From CAZIOH01 sp964540815 (GTDB taxonomy: Bacteria > Myxococcota_A > Polyangia > Fen-1088), in NCBI GenBank assembly GCA_964540815.1, contig CAZIOH010000001.1, positions 124,001-188,000 on the forward strand: 64,000 nucleotides of DNA, read 5' to 3'. The notes under the pieces were generated by a model. That model did not search any database. It was not told the DNA's origin and was given only the letters and a program-made list of their open reading frames with translations. The first letter of the stretch is position 1; the number at the start of each line of letters is the position of its first letter. Positions 9,339 to 18,152 of this stretch are shown here, one piece after another. Position numbers and translations under genes: made by a program.

Positions 9339-11144
9339 TTATCGATCGTGGTCGTGACCGCCGTGTCCGAGATCGTCGGCAGGATCCCGCTCGTCGTCGC
9401 GAACATCGTCGTGGCCGCGGCCATGGCCGTGGTCGCGTCGGCCGCGGCGAGCCTTGGCCAGCACCACGGTCTCGAACAGCTCGTAGTCGGGGGTCGGCAC
9501 CTTGTCGGCGCCGGGCGCGTGATAGTAGTTGATGGTGATCGAGGTCTTGCCCCCGTGCTCGCCGGGATCGAGATCGAACACCGCGATGCCGTATCCGGTC
9601 CCCGTGTCACGCTGAGCGGACCAGATGGCATCTTCCAGGGCGTCGGCGCCGCGGCGGATGAAGGTTCCGGCGGTGCTACCCGCCACGGGGCGATTGGCCG
9701 TGGTGAAGATCTTGGCCTGCGGCAAGCCGTTGGCCGCGTCCACCCCGTAGACATCGAGCGGCGCGCTGGTACCGCCGCCGCCCAGGATCAGGTGGATGGT
9801 GCCGTGGGTGGTGTCGAACGTGCCGTCGGACCCGGGCGCGGTGGCCACCGGGCTGGGCTGACAGGTGTCGACCACCGCTCCCGTGACGGCGTCTTGCCCG
9901 ACGCCGTGGTTGCAGCCTCGCACGGGCCAGCTGCGCTCGTAGTCATGATCGTGCCCGCACAGGACCAGGTCGACCCCATAGCGATCGAAGAGGGGCAGCC
10001 AGGCCTGGCGGATACCGAGATCGGAGCCGTTTCCGGCCCTGGAGGAGGAGAGGGCATCCTGGTGCATCTGGACGATGATCCAGTCGATGTCGTCGTCCTC
10101 CCGGGCCTCCCGCAGCGTCCGTTCCAGCCAGAGTGTCTGGACGCCCCCGCTGTAGCCGTTGATGTAGAAGGAGGTCCCAGGCTCGATGGCCTGATTCCCG
10201 GTGCTGGCCGCCGGGGTGAGAGGGGCCGGTCCGCCCACGAACGCCCCCCCGTCCTGGTAAATGACGTCGTCGGCGGACAGAGAGATGAACAGGGCCGACC
10301 CGACCCGAAAGCTGTACCAGCGGCCGGGAAACGGCGTCCGGTTGTCGGGCAGCGTGTAGCGCGTCAGGTACGAGGTGAAGCCCTGCGCGCCGTTCTTGAA
10401 TTCGATCTCGTGATTTCCCACGCAGGGCATCCAGGGACGGAACGCGGCGGAGGTCTGGTTGTTGTTGCCAAAGTCGGCCCAGACCGCCGGCTGTGCGGCG
10501 GGATTGAGGTTCGCATAGCAAAGATCGCCGTTCAGGAGGTGGAAGAGGGGTTGGAACCGCTCCACGGCCTCGACGGCGTACTGGCTCTGCGGATACGACA
10601 GCACCCAGGCGGTGACGGGCGTTGCCAGATCCCCGTAGCTGGTCCAGCGAAACGCAGCACGATTCCTGGGCGCCGTGCGGAAGGAGGCCTTGAACGGATC
10701 GGCCCCGTGGCTGTCGTTGTCGGCGGTGACCGCGTAGTGGTGCGGTGAATCCGGGCGCAGGTCTTCGAGCCGGGCGTGGTAGGTGAACACCGTCTGCCCG
10801 TTGAGTCCGTCGGTGTAAGTGCGCTGGACGGCCGGCACCGTCCTGCCGAAAGAGCAGTCGCCCCCGAAGTGGACGCGCGGGTTGATGGCCTGTGCCGCCG
10901 ACGCCCAGGAGACGATCACCACCCGGCTCGGGTCCTCGCCCCAGGTCAGGTGAATCTGCTCGGGTGTACCGTCCGGCGTGGCAGGGCCGGCGCCCCGGGC
11001 GGCGCGCGTGGCCGCCAGCGGGACCGCCGCCGCGGCCAGGCTGGCCGCGCCAGCTCCCGTCAGAAAGCCACGGCGCGAGACCGAGGCCGCCAGGGGCGGA
11101 ATGGGGATCTGGTCCGAGTTACCGGCTCGCTTCTCGTGCGCCAT
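9339..11144 (-). CDS. Tat-exported purple-acid-phosphatase-like metallophosphoesterase
   Basis: The 601-residue protein begins with a twin-arginine signal (SRRGFLTG, then an Ala-rich hydrophobic stretch ending near residue 52). A fibronectin-like N-terminal domain (HLTWGEDPSRVVIVSW) precedes a calcineurin-type fold with YGDLA, LLNGDLCYA, GNHE and CGHDHDYER, the metal-ligand motifs of purple acid phosphatases. Activity on phosphate mono- or diesters in the periplasm or outside is expected from the family. The C-terminus is odd: after the natural-looking end VLAKARRGR there is a run of about 28 mostly His, Asp, Gly and Arg residues. An AGGGAG-type ribosome site lies about nine bases before the ATG. 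Confidence 0.9.
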   Translation of the reverse strand: MAHEKRAGNSDQIPIPPLAASVSRRGFLTGAGAASLAAAAVPLAATRAARGAGPATPDGTPEQIHLTWGEDPSRVVIVSWASAAQAINPRVHFGGDCSFGRTVPAVQRTYTDGLNGQTVFTYHARLEDLRPDSPHHYAVTADNDSHGADPFKASFRTAPRNRAAFRWTSYGDLATPVTAWVLSYPQSQYAVEAVERFQPLFHLLNGDLCYANLNPAAQPAVWADFGNNNQTSAAFRPWMPCVGNHEIEFKNGAQGFTSYLTRYTLPDNRTPFPGRWYSFRVGSALFISLSADDVIYQDGGAFVGGPAPLTPAASTGNQAIEPGTSFYINGYSGGVQTLWLERTLREAREDDDIDWIIVQMHQDALSSSRAGNGSDLGIRQAWLPLFDRYGVDLVLCGHDHDYERSWPVRGCNHGVGQDAVTGAVVDTCQPSPVATAPGSDGTFDTTHGTIHLILGGGGTSAPLDVYGVDAANGLPQAKIFTTANRPVAGSTAGTFIRRGADALEDAIWSAQRDTGTGYGIAVFDLDPGEHGGKTSITINYYHAPGADKVPTPDYELFETVVLAKARRGRRDHGHGRGHDDVRDDERDPADDLGHGGHDHDR

Positions 11145-11308
11145 CTGGCTGACTCCCTGTGCGAAGGTGAGGCGACGGGTCCTGCGTCCACCGGCGTCGG
11201 TCGCGCATCGAAGCGCCGACGACGATTGGACAGTGGCCGTACCCTAGCGGTCGGTCCGAGACGAACGAGCGAAAGGCCTGTGACGATGCCGCTACGGTCC
11301 GGGTCAGA

Positions 11309-12910
11309 TCAGCAGGAGAGCCCACCATCGTGCCGGCTCGCCGTGGAATCGCCCGCGGGTGCTCCGGCGGCGCTCTCGGTCAAGGCGTCCAGGCACGCGT
11401 AGGCCGCGTACTTGTAGCTGTCTGCGAGGGTCGGATAGTTGAAGACCATCTCGACGAACACCTCGATGCGGGCCCCGAGGACGATTGCGGTCTGACCGAT
11501 GTGCACCAGCTCGGTGGCTCGCTCCCCCACCACGTGCACCCCGATGATCTTGTGGGTGTCGCGCGCCACCACCAACTTGGTGATGCCCTCGAGATCGCCC
11601 GTGATCTTGCCGCGCGGGTTGTTGGCATAGAGGCTCCGCCCCACCACGTAGGGAATGCCCTTCGTCTGGCAGCTCTCCTCGGTCTCGCCATAGGAGCTGA
11701 CCTCCGGGATGGTGTAGATGCCGTAGGGCATGGTGCTGGCCACCTCTTGACCCCCGATGGCTCCGAAGGCACGACAGACCGCCACCCGGCCCTGCTCCAT
11801 GGAAACCGAGGCCAGGGCCGGAAACCCGACCACGTCGCCCGCCGCGAAGATGCTGGGCACGCTGGTGCGAAAGTCCCGGTCGACGGCGATGTAGCCCCGG
11901 GAATCGGTCTCGATGCCGACGCTGCCGAGGCCGAGGCCCCGGGTGGAGCCGGACCGCCCGGCCGCGAACAGCAGCTGCTCACAGATGATCTTGCTCCCGT
12001 CGCCGAGGGTCGTCTCGACCCCACCCTTGCAGCGCTTGACCTTGCTCCAGCCTTGCCCCTGCAAGATCGTGATCCCGGAGCGCACCATGGCGGCCTTGAG
12101 ACGGGCAACGATCTCGAGGTCGAGGAAGGGCAAGATCTCGTTGCGGGCGTCGATCAGGGTCACGACCACGCCCAGCGCCGCGAACATGCAGGCGTACTCG
12201 CAGCCGATCACGCCCCCGCCGAGGACGGCCAGCGACCTTGGCAGATCGTGGATCAACAGGATCTCGTCGCTGTCGTGAATCAGGTCGTCCGCGAAGTCGA
12301 TGTCGGGCGGACGAAAAGGCTTGGAGCCGGTGGCGATCAGGATGAAGTCGGCGCGCAGGAAGTGCACGGCGGTGGCGCTGGTGACCTGGACGGTGTGCTC
12401 GTCGACGAGCTGGGCGTGTCCGTACAGATACGTCACGCGGTTGCGCAGGAAGTTGTCACGGAAGGCCTGCGACTCGGCGATGACGATGGCGTTCTTGCGC
12501 GACATGAGGTGCGGGACGGTGGTCTTGGGATCGAGCTCGATGCCGATGCCGTAAAGCTCGCGGGCCCGGTACCCCGAGAGGTATAGGGCGGTCTCGCGCA
12601 GGGTCTTGCTGGGCAGGGTCCCGGTGTGGACGGCGGCGCCACCGGGCTCGGGCTCGAGCTCGACCACCGCCACACGCTTCTTGAGGTGGGCCGCCTGCGC
12701 GGCCGCCTTCTCGCCGGCTGGCCCCGCTCCCATGATCACGAGATCGAAGCACTCGGGCGCCGCTGGTGTGTCTGCCACGACAGGCGAGGATACCGCACTC
12801 GCCTCCGCGGGCGACGCCCCTCCGTCCGCGGACGCGATTGCCAACCACCGTGCGAGGTGGCCGCTGGAAACGTCGACCTCGACGGCGCGTGCGGGCTGTC
12901 GCGTGTTCAT
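11309..12910 (-). CDS. sthA: Soluble pyridine nucleotide transhydrogenase (SthA-type flavoprotein)
   Basis: The 533-residue protein has an N-terminal extension of about 55 residues, then the FAD motif MGAGPAGEKAA, a second dinucleotide fold (AVLGGGVIGCEYA) and the IFAAGDVVGFP segment that binds FAD. The C-terminal dimerisation domain contains HVVGERATELVHIG. The redox disulfide of lipoamide dehydrogenase and glutathione reductase (CxxxxC) is replaced by HTGTLPSKT, which is the pattern of Si-specific NAD(P) transhydrogenases. They exchange hydride between NADPH and NAD in the cytoplasm. The first ATG at 12910 is preferred over a TTG two codons upstream; no strong ribosome site is visible. The gene diverges from the phosphodiesterase gene at 13004. 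Confidence 0.88.
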   Translation of the reverse strand: MNTRQPARAVEVDVSSGHLARWLAIASADGGASPAEASAVSSPVVADTPAAPECFDLVIMGAGPAGEKAAAQAAHLKKRVAVVELEPEPGGAAVHTGTLPSKTLRETALYLSGYRARELYGIGIELDPKTTVPHLMSRKNAIVIAESQAFRDNFLRNRVTYLYGHAQLVDEHTVQVTSATAVHFLRADFILIATGSKPFRPPDIDFADDLIHDSDEILLIHDLPRSLAVLGGGVIGCEYACMFAALGVVVTLIDARNEILPFLDLEIVARLKAAMVRSGITILQGQGWSKVKRCKGGVETTLGDGSKIICEQLLFAAGRSGSTRGLGLGSVGIETDSRGYIAVDRDFRTSVPSIFAAGDVVGFPALASVSMEQGRVAVCRAFGAIGGQEVASTMPYGIYTIPEVSSYGETEESCQTKGIPYVVGRSLYANNPRGKITGDLEGITKLVVARDTHKIIGVHVVGERATELVHIGQTAIVLGARIEVFVEMVFNYPTLADSYKYAAYACLDALTESAAGAPAGDSTASRHDGGLSC

Positions 12911-13003
12911 GACCAAGAAGTTGTGAGGCCGTCACAAAGGAGGCCGGTGATCCGTTGCATACGTGTGGACTCATCCGACACCGTCGCCAGGAGACCCACC
13001 CGC

Positions 13004-14563
13004 ATGCGTCCTCGCTCCCCGATCTCGTCCTCGTCCTCGTTCATCATCACCTCGTTCTGCTCGGCGCTTGCCATCGTGGCCGCCGGCTGCAGCTCCGACA
13101 GCACGTGTGCAACTTCGACAGGAGGGGCTTCCGGCCGGGCTGGCGGAGCTGGGGGCATCGGGGGAGCTGGCGGGGCCGGGGGGGGCGGCGGTGCGCCGGG
13201 AGCCGGGGGAGCCGGTGGTGTCGGGGGAGGCGCCGGGACGGCAGGTTCCGGCACTGCCGGGGGTGCCGGGGCTGCTGCGCCGCTGCCGACCCTGAACGGT
13301 GCCCTGCCCCTCATCATTGGACATCGCGGGCTGCCTGGGCTCTACCCCGAGGAGACTCGACCGTCCTACGAGGGCGCCGCCGATGCGGGGGCGGACTCCC
13401 TGGAGGAGGACCTCCACCTGACCAAGGATTGTGTCCTGGTGGCCCGCCACAACCCGTGGCTCAGCGACAACACCAACATCGCCGAGGTCGCCATGACCAA
13501 CCCGACCGTGGCGGCGCGCAAGCGCACGGTTCCAGGAGTCATGGTCAACGTGACCTATTCACTCGCGACCTACGGAGGGCCGCCCCAGTACCTGAGCGAC
13601 CTCACCGATCCCGCGGATCCCAGGTCGGTCCTGAAGTCGCTGGTCGTCGATGGCGAGGACCACACCGGCGACTGGTCCATCACGGACTTCACGGTCGCCG
13701 AGCTGAAGCAGTGGATCGGGGGCACCACCTACGATGCCCGCGCGCTGCGCCCCATGGATCTCAACGGCAAGGTCCCCATCTTGACCATGCAGGAGATCAT
13801 CGACATCGCCGCCGCCAAGAGCTTTGCCAGCGGCCGAACCATCACGGTCTACCCCGAGGCCAAGAACCCCTTCTGGAACAACGCCCAGGCCATCGCCAAC
13901 GGCTGTGGGACCGGCGCCCATCCCTTCGAGGACGCCATCGTCAAGCTGATCAACGACAACAACCTGAATCGACCGACCTCGCCGATCTACGTCCAGAGCT
14001 TCGACCCGGCCAGTCTGAAGTACATGCGCTCGATTGGCCTCAAGGCCAAGGTCGTGCAGCTGATTGACGGCAACGACGTCAACTACAGGACCGGTGAGAT
14101 GATCTATCAAACCAACGACGTCTACAACTTCGTCGATGGGCGCCCCTACAGCTGGACGGTGGCCGGCGACGGGCGCACCTTCGGGGCGATGTTGACTCCG
14201 GAGGGGTTGGCGGAAATTCGGACCTACGCCGACGGGATTGGACCCTGGAAGCCGCAGGTGATGGCCCTGACCGAGGTCCCGTTCAAGGACACCAACCCAG
14301 ACGGGAGCCCCTACACCGGGGCTCTGTCGCACGTGAACACCGTGACCCCGACCAGCGTGATCGCCGACGCCCACAAGGCGGGACTGTTCGTTCACGTCTA
14401 CACGTTTCGCAACGAGCCCAACTACCTGGCTGGCTCCTACCAGGGCGATCCCATCCGAGAGTACCTGGTCTATTTCAGGGCCGGAGTCGATGGCGTCTTC
14501 ACGGACTTCACGAACACTGGTGTCGCGGCGCGCGCCCAGTATCTGAGCGAGACTGGCCGCTGA
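13004..14563 (+). CDS. Glycerophosphodiester phosphodiesterase-like lipoprotein
   Basis: The 519-residue protein has a lipoprotein signal (hydrophobic stretch ending IVAAGCSS), then a Gly/Ala-rich linker of about 60 residues. The catalytic TIM-barrel starts at IIGHRGLPGLYPEETRPSY, with the HRG histidine and the EDLHLTKDCVLVARHN segment that carries the acidic and second His residues of GDPD enzymes. Late blocks VHVYTFRNE and GVDGVFTDFT also fit. It should hydrolyse glycerophosphodiesters at the cell surface to give glycerol-3-phosphate and an alcohol. Start ATG follows AGGAG by about ten bases. It lies among other exported phosphoesterases. Confidence 0.9.
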   Translation: MRPRSPISSSSSFIITSFCSALAIVAAGCSSDSTCATSTGGASGRAGGAGGIGGAGGAGGGGGAPGAGGAGGVGGGAGTAGSGTAGGAGAAAPLPTLNGALPLIIGHRGLPGLYPEETRPSYEGAADAGADSLEEDLHLTKDCVLVARHNPWLSDNTNIAEVAMTNPTVAARKRTVPGVMVNVTYSLATYGGPPQYLSDLTDPADPRSVLKSLVVDGEDHTGDWSITDFTVAELKQWIGGTTYDARALRPMDLNGKVPILTMQEIIDIAAAKSFASGRTITVYPEAKNPFWNNAQAIANGCGTGAHPFEDAIVKLINDNNLNRPTSPIYVQSFDPASLKYMRSIGLKAKVVQLIDGNDVNYRTGEMIYQTNDVYNFVDGRPYSWTVAGDGRTFGAMLTPEGLAEIRTYADGIGPWKPQVMALTEVPFKDTNPDGSPYTGALSHVNTVTPTSVIADAHKAGLFVHVYTFRNEPNYLAGSYQGDPIREYLVYFRAGVDGVFTDFTNTGVAARAQYLSETGR

Positions 14564-14649
14564 GGCCAGCAGGCGCCCGGGGTAGGCGTCGCCGTGTTCG
14601 TCCGCCGCCTCGGGCGGGGAGCGACGGTCGAGTGCTCCGGTGCTCGACC

Positions 14650-15963
14650 ATGCACGGTGCGAGGCGGTTGCGCGTGGTCCTGTTCGCGACAGCTCTGGCC
14701 GGGACGACGGGCTCCGACGGACGTCACGCCACCGCATCGGGTGCCACGACCGCGCCGACGCCCGGGGCGGCGCGACCTGCGCCAGCTGCCGCGGGCCCTG
14801 GCGCCGGTGCGGCGGCCAGGTCGTTCTATGCCGATCGCTTCGCGCGCCGCCCCTCCGTCGCCGCCATGACCGAGCTCGGGCGCCGTCTCTTCTTCGATCC
14901 GCAGCTGGCGGCCTCGGGCAAGATGGCCTGCGCCACCTGTCACGACCCCGCGTTCGCCTACGGGCCTCCAAATGCTCGGTCCACCCAGCTCGGCGGTCCC
15001 GAATTGAAGACGCCGGGCTTGCGCGCCGTGCCGGCGCTCCGGTACCTGCAAGCGCTGCCGCCGTTCGCCGAGCACCACTTCGACGAAGCGGTGGACGAGA
15101 GCGTCGACCAGGGGCCGACCGGGGGACACGGCTGGGACGGACGCGCAGACACCACCCACGACCAGGCCCGGTTGCCTCTGACGTCGCCATTCGAGATGGC
15201 GAACCCCGATCTCGAGAGCGTGATCGCCCGCCTCGCGCGCGGTGCCATCGCCCAGCACTTTCGCGCGGTCTTCGGAGATGACGTGTTTGCGGATTCGCTG
15301 CGCGCGTCGACCGCCCTGCTGATGTGCCTCGAGGTCTTTCAGCAGAGCCCCAAGGACTTCTATCCCTACAGCAGCCGCTACGACGCCTACTTGCGCGGGA
15401 AGATCGCGCTCAGCCCGAGCGAAGAGCGGGGGCTGGCCTTGTTCAACGATCCGAGGAAGGGCAACTGCGCGAGCTGTCATCCGAGCCAGATCCGTCGCGG
15501 CGCATTTCCGAACTTCACCGACTTCGGATACAACGCCATAGGCGTCCCCCGCAACCGCGCGATTGCGGCCAACGCCGATCCGGCCTTTCACGACCTCGGG
15601 CTCTGCGGGCCGCTGCGCCCGGACCTTCGCAACCACCCGGCCTATTGCGGGAGCTTTCGAGTCCCTTCGCTGCGCAACGTGGCCCTCCGGCGCGCCTTCT
15701 TCCACAACGGGGTCTTTCATCGCCTGGACCAGGTGATCGCGTTCTACGTCGAGCGCGACGGCCAACCCGGCCGGTGGTACTCGACGGTCCGCGGCCAGGT
15801 CGATCCCTACGATGATCTTCCCTCCGCCCTGCGCGGGAACGTCAATCGCCAGCCGCCATTCGGAGGAAAGCTCGGCTCGCCGCCGGCCCTCGACGAGCGG
15901 GAGATCCGCGACCTGGTGGCCTTCCTGGGGACGCTGACCGATTCAGATCAGCTCAAACGCTAG
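14650..15963 (+). CDS. Di-heme cytochrome c peroxidase / MauG family protein
   Basis: The 437-residue protein has a short signal-like N-terminus and an Ala/Pro-rich linker. Two heme c sites follow: CATCH at residues 94-98 and CASCH at 273-277. ELGRRLFFDP, SPFEMANP, FRVPSLRNVALRRAFFHNGVF and LVAFLGTLTD are typical of the bacterial cytochrome c peroxidase/MauG family. The enzyme would act in the periplasm, reducing peroxide or modifying a protein partner; which one cannot be told. Another in-frame ATG lies 18 bp upstream, but the later one gives a better signal peptide. The Met that ligates the high-potential heme in true peroxidases was not assigned. Confidence 0.88.
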   Translation: MHGARRLRVVLFATALAGTTGSDGRHATASGATTAPTPGAARPAPAAAGPGAGAAARSFYADRFARRPSVAAMTELGRRLFFDPQLAASGKMACATCHDPAFAYGPPNARSTQLGGPELKTPGLRAVPALRYLQALPPFAEHHFDEAVDESVDQGPTGGHGWDGRADTTHDQARLPLTSPFEMANPDLESVIARLARGAIAQHFRAVFGDDVFADSLRASTALLMCLEVFQQSPKDFYPYSSRYDAYLRGKIALSPSEERGLALFNDPRKGNCASCHPSQIRRGAFPNFTDFGYNAIGVPRNRAIAANADPAFHDLGLCGPLRPDLRNHPAYCGSFRVPSLRNVALRRAFFHNGVFHRLDQVIAFYVERDGQPGRWYSTVRGQVDPYDDLPSALRGNVNRQPPFGGKLGSPPALDEREIRDLVAFLGTLTDSDQLKR

Positions 15964-15993
15964 GATGCCTGACAGGCCGTGGCCGGACGACTC

Positions 15994-16007
15994 AGGACCC
16001 GGGTCCT
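15994..16007. terminator. Perfect 14-bp palindrome between convergent genes
   Basis: AGGACCCGGGTCCT is self-complementary and lies between the stop of the cytochrome c peroxidase gene (15963) and the stop of the convergent phosphoesterase gene, which it touches. A stem this short with no loop and no T-run is weak evidence. It might be a bidirectional terminator or a protein site. Confidence 0.3.
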
Positions 16008-17739
16008 AAGGGAAGGTCAGTGCATTGGTCAGGTCGCCCATGGCGGGGTTGCCGTGAGCAGCCAGCGCCTGGTCGCGGGCCGTCACACCGGGCAGCGGGG
16101 ACAGCCCGAAGCGACGGGTGATGAGGCGCAGCGTCGACGCGCTATCGTACTGGGTGTGGTCGACGGTCCCCGCCTTGGCATAGGGCGAGATGATGATGGC
16201 GGGGATGCGCGTGCCAGGACCGAGGAGATCTCCCACCGGCGGAGCGACGTGATCCCACTGTCCGCCGTACTCGTCGTAGGTGATGACGATGACCATGTGG
16301 CTCCACTGGGGTCCGGCCTTGAGCTTGGCGACCAGATCGGCGATGTGCGCGTCTCCATCGTCGACATTGGTGTACCCGGGGTGCTGGTTCAGGCCGCCGG
16401 TCGGCTTGTACCAGGCCACGGGGGGCAGGGTACCAGCGGCGATGTCGCTCACCAGGGCGTTGTAGTCCTTGAGGTGCGCGGTCCGCTCGTCGGCGTGGGC
16501 GGCCGGATCGAACCGCGCGTAGTAGTTGTATGGCTGGTGATGCGTCTGGAAGTCGGGGTTCCCACGCGCCGTGGACGGGGCGTAGATCACCGTGTGGGTC
16601 GAGCCGGCGGCCATCATCCCGTCGGTGTTGGCCGCGGACCACGAGGTCGCGTACCAGGCCCAGTCGATGCTCCGGGCGGTCAGCAGGTCACCGATCGTGG
16701 TCTGGGTCTGCGCGGGAAGGGTCGTGGCGGCGGCTGGATCCGCATACCTGAGGTCGGTGGCCCCGGCGGCCGGGAGGTTGCCGCTCGGCTGATAGGGGGG
16801 CTGCATGGTATTCACGGCGCGGTAGCCGTCGCCTGTCCCGAAGTAGTCGAGTGGCGCGATGGTGCCAGTTTGAAAGGCCGGCGGCCCGGTCAGGGCCGAG
16901 GTCGGGGAGGTGGTGGCGGTCGCCAGCTGTGGCACGCCCTTGGCGCTGGCGGGGCCGAGCACGTTGAGCGAAGGCGCGTTGGTGGTGATGAACGCGCTCG
17001 GCACGGACGGTGCGCAGGCGCAGATGAGGTAGTGGTGGTTGAGGAAGGAGCCCCCATATGCGCCTTCGAAGAAGTTGTCCGCGAGGACGTACTGCTGGGC
17101 GAGGGCGTAGAGCCTCGAGCGACTGTTGTCCCAGTGCCCCATGGTCAAGCCGCCGGCATCCAGCCAGGCTGCGAACATGTCGTTGGTCCCACCGTTGATC
17201 TCCATGATGTTTTCGAAGAAGCGGTGGGTGAGATCGCGGGTCACGTCGAGGGTGGTCAGCACGGGCCCACCGTTCGGGACGAACGCCATCTCGATGGCGA
17301 ACGGCGCATTCGGGAGACCGTCCGTCTGGGCTTGCGTCACGACGGTGGGATTTCCGGCCACGGTCACTCCGGTCCAGGTCTGGGGGAGCTTCTCGAGCAC
17401 CGTCGAACCATCGCGGTCCTTCTGGGGGACGTATGCGGCGGTCGGCTGACCCGCGGCATCCAGCACCTCACTCACGCCGTGCGCGCCGGGAAAGTTCCCG
17501 AACAGCCCGTCGAAGCTTCGGTTTTCGGCATAGATGACGACGATGTTCTGAATCGCCGTCTGCAATGAGCCGGTGCCCGTCGAGCCTGCCGCACCGCCCG
17601 CCGCACCGCCCGCCCCCCCGCCCCCGCCTTTGCCAGTGGCGCACGAGCTCGAGCTCGAGCAACCGCCCGTCACCATCCCGCTCCAGCACCAGGCCGTGAC
17701 GAGGGCAACCGACATCACGGTCCGACCGGGGAGAGACAT
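16006..17739 (-). CDS. Phospholipase C / acid phosphatase family lipoprotein
   Basis: The 577-residue protein carries a lipobox (MVTGGCSSS) followed by a Gly/Ala-rich linker. The catalytic region starts IVVIYAENRSFDGLFGNFPG, the ENRSFD signature of the PF04185 phosphoesterase family (phospholipase C, AcpA). Later come HDAY-like VITYDEYGGQWDHVAPP and GTRIPAIIISPYAK, typical metal-site and C-terminal motifs of the family. It should cleave phosphoester bonds outside the inner membrane. ATG at 17739 is chosen over the in-frame ATG 24 bp upstream because AGGAAG lies seven bases before it. It is the third exported phosphoesterase in 8.4 kb. Confidence 0.88.
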   Translation of the reverse strand: MSLPGRTVMSVALVTAWCWSGMVTGGCSSSSSCATGKGGGGGAGGAAGGAAGSTGTGSLQTAIQNIVVIYAENRSFDGLFGNFPGAHGVSEVLDAAGQPTAAYVPQKDRDGSTVLEKLPQTWTGVTVAGNPTVVTQAQTDGLPNAPFAIEMAFVPNGGPVLTTLDVTRDLTHRFFENIMEINGGTNDMFAAWLDAGGLTMGHWDNSRSRLYALAQQYVLADNFFEGAYGGSFLNHHYLICACAPSVPSAFITTNAPSLNVLGPASAKGVPQLATATTSPTSALTGPPAFQTGTIAPLDYFGTGDGYRAVNTMQPPYQPSGNLPAAGATDLRYADPAAATTLPAQTQTTIGDLLTARSIDWAWYATSWSAANTDGMMAAGSTHTVIYAPSTARGNPDFQTHHQPYNYYARFDPAAHADERTAHLKDYNALVSDIAAGTLPPVAWYKPTGGLNQHPGYTNVDDGDAHIADLVAKLKAGPQWSHMVIVITYDEYGGQWDHVAPPVGDLLGPGTRIPAIIISPYAKAGTVDHTQYDSASTLRLITRRFGLSPLPGVTARDQALAAHGNPAMGDLTNALTFP

Positions 17740-18152
17740 TGTCGTTCTTCCTGTAAATTTCATGGGCGAGGATGTGCACGATAGAGACTCTCGAGATCGG
17801 CCCGCCCAACAACGACGTGACGTCTTCGCGTCTGTTCGGTCACCGATACGTCCGGAGCCGCGCGGAGCGGGTCCACACCGTGCATGCTCGTCCTTCCAGG
17901 CCGCGGCTTCCGCGCCTCCAGCCTCCGCCGGTGGGTCGAGCGCTGCGAGTGCGGCGGGCGCGCCCGCTCATTTCATTTGCCTTTGCCCGTCGCCTGGAAA
18001 TAGAGTCTTGCGTTTCGTGAGGGTTCCTAGGGTTCCGAGAGCCGGCTCGCGCGGGCTCTGCAGCGACCGAGCGGAACCATCGGCCGGTGGCCGACACACC
18101 CCGGGGAAAAAAGCCCCGGGAGGAGTCCCGAATCTTCCATTCGGAGCCTCCC
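17740..18152. other. Divergent intergenic region
   Basis: These 413 bases separate the phosphoesterase gene (minus) from the ABC exporter operon (plus) and must hold both promoters, but no convincing -35/-10 pair was found. The part nearest the phosphoesterase is noticeably less GC-rich than the coding DNA. The only clear structure is the hairpin at 18100-18120. Confidence 0.6.
18100..18120. promoter_or_regulatory. G/C hairpin with A6 loop in the ABC exporter leader
   Basis: CCCGGGG and CCCCGGG form a 7-bp stem around the loop AAAAAAG, about 32 bases upstream of the ABC ATPase start. It could be an attenuator or leader structure for the exporter mRNA. No T-run follows it on either strand, so it is not a classic intrinsic terminator. 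Confidence 0.35.
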
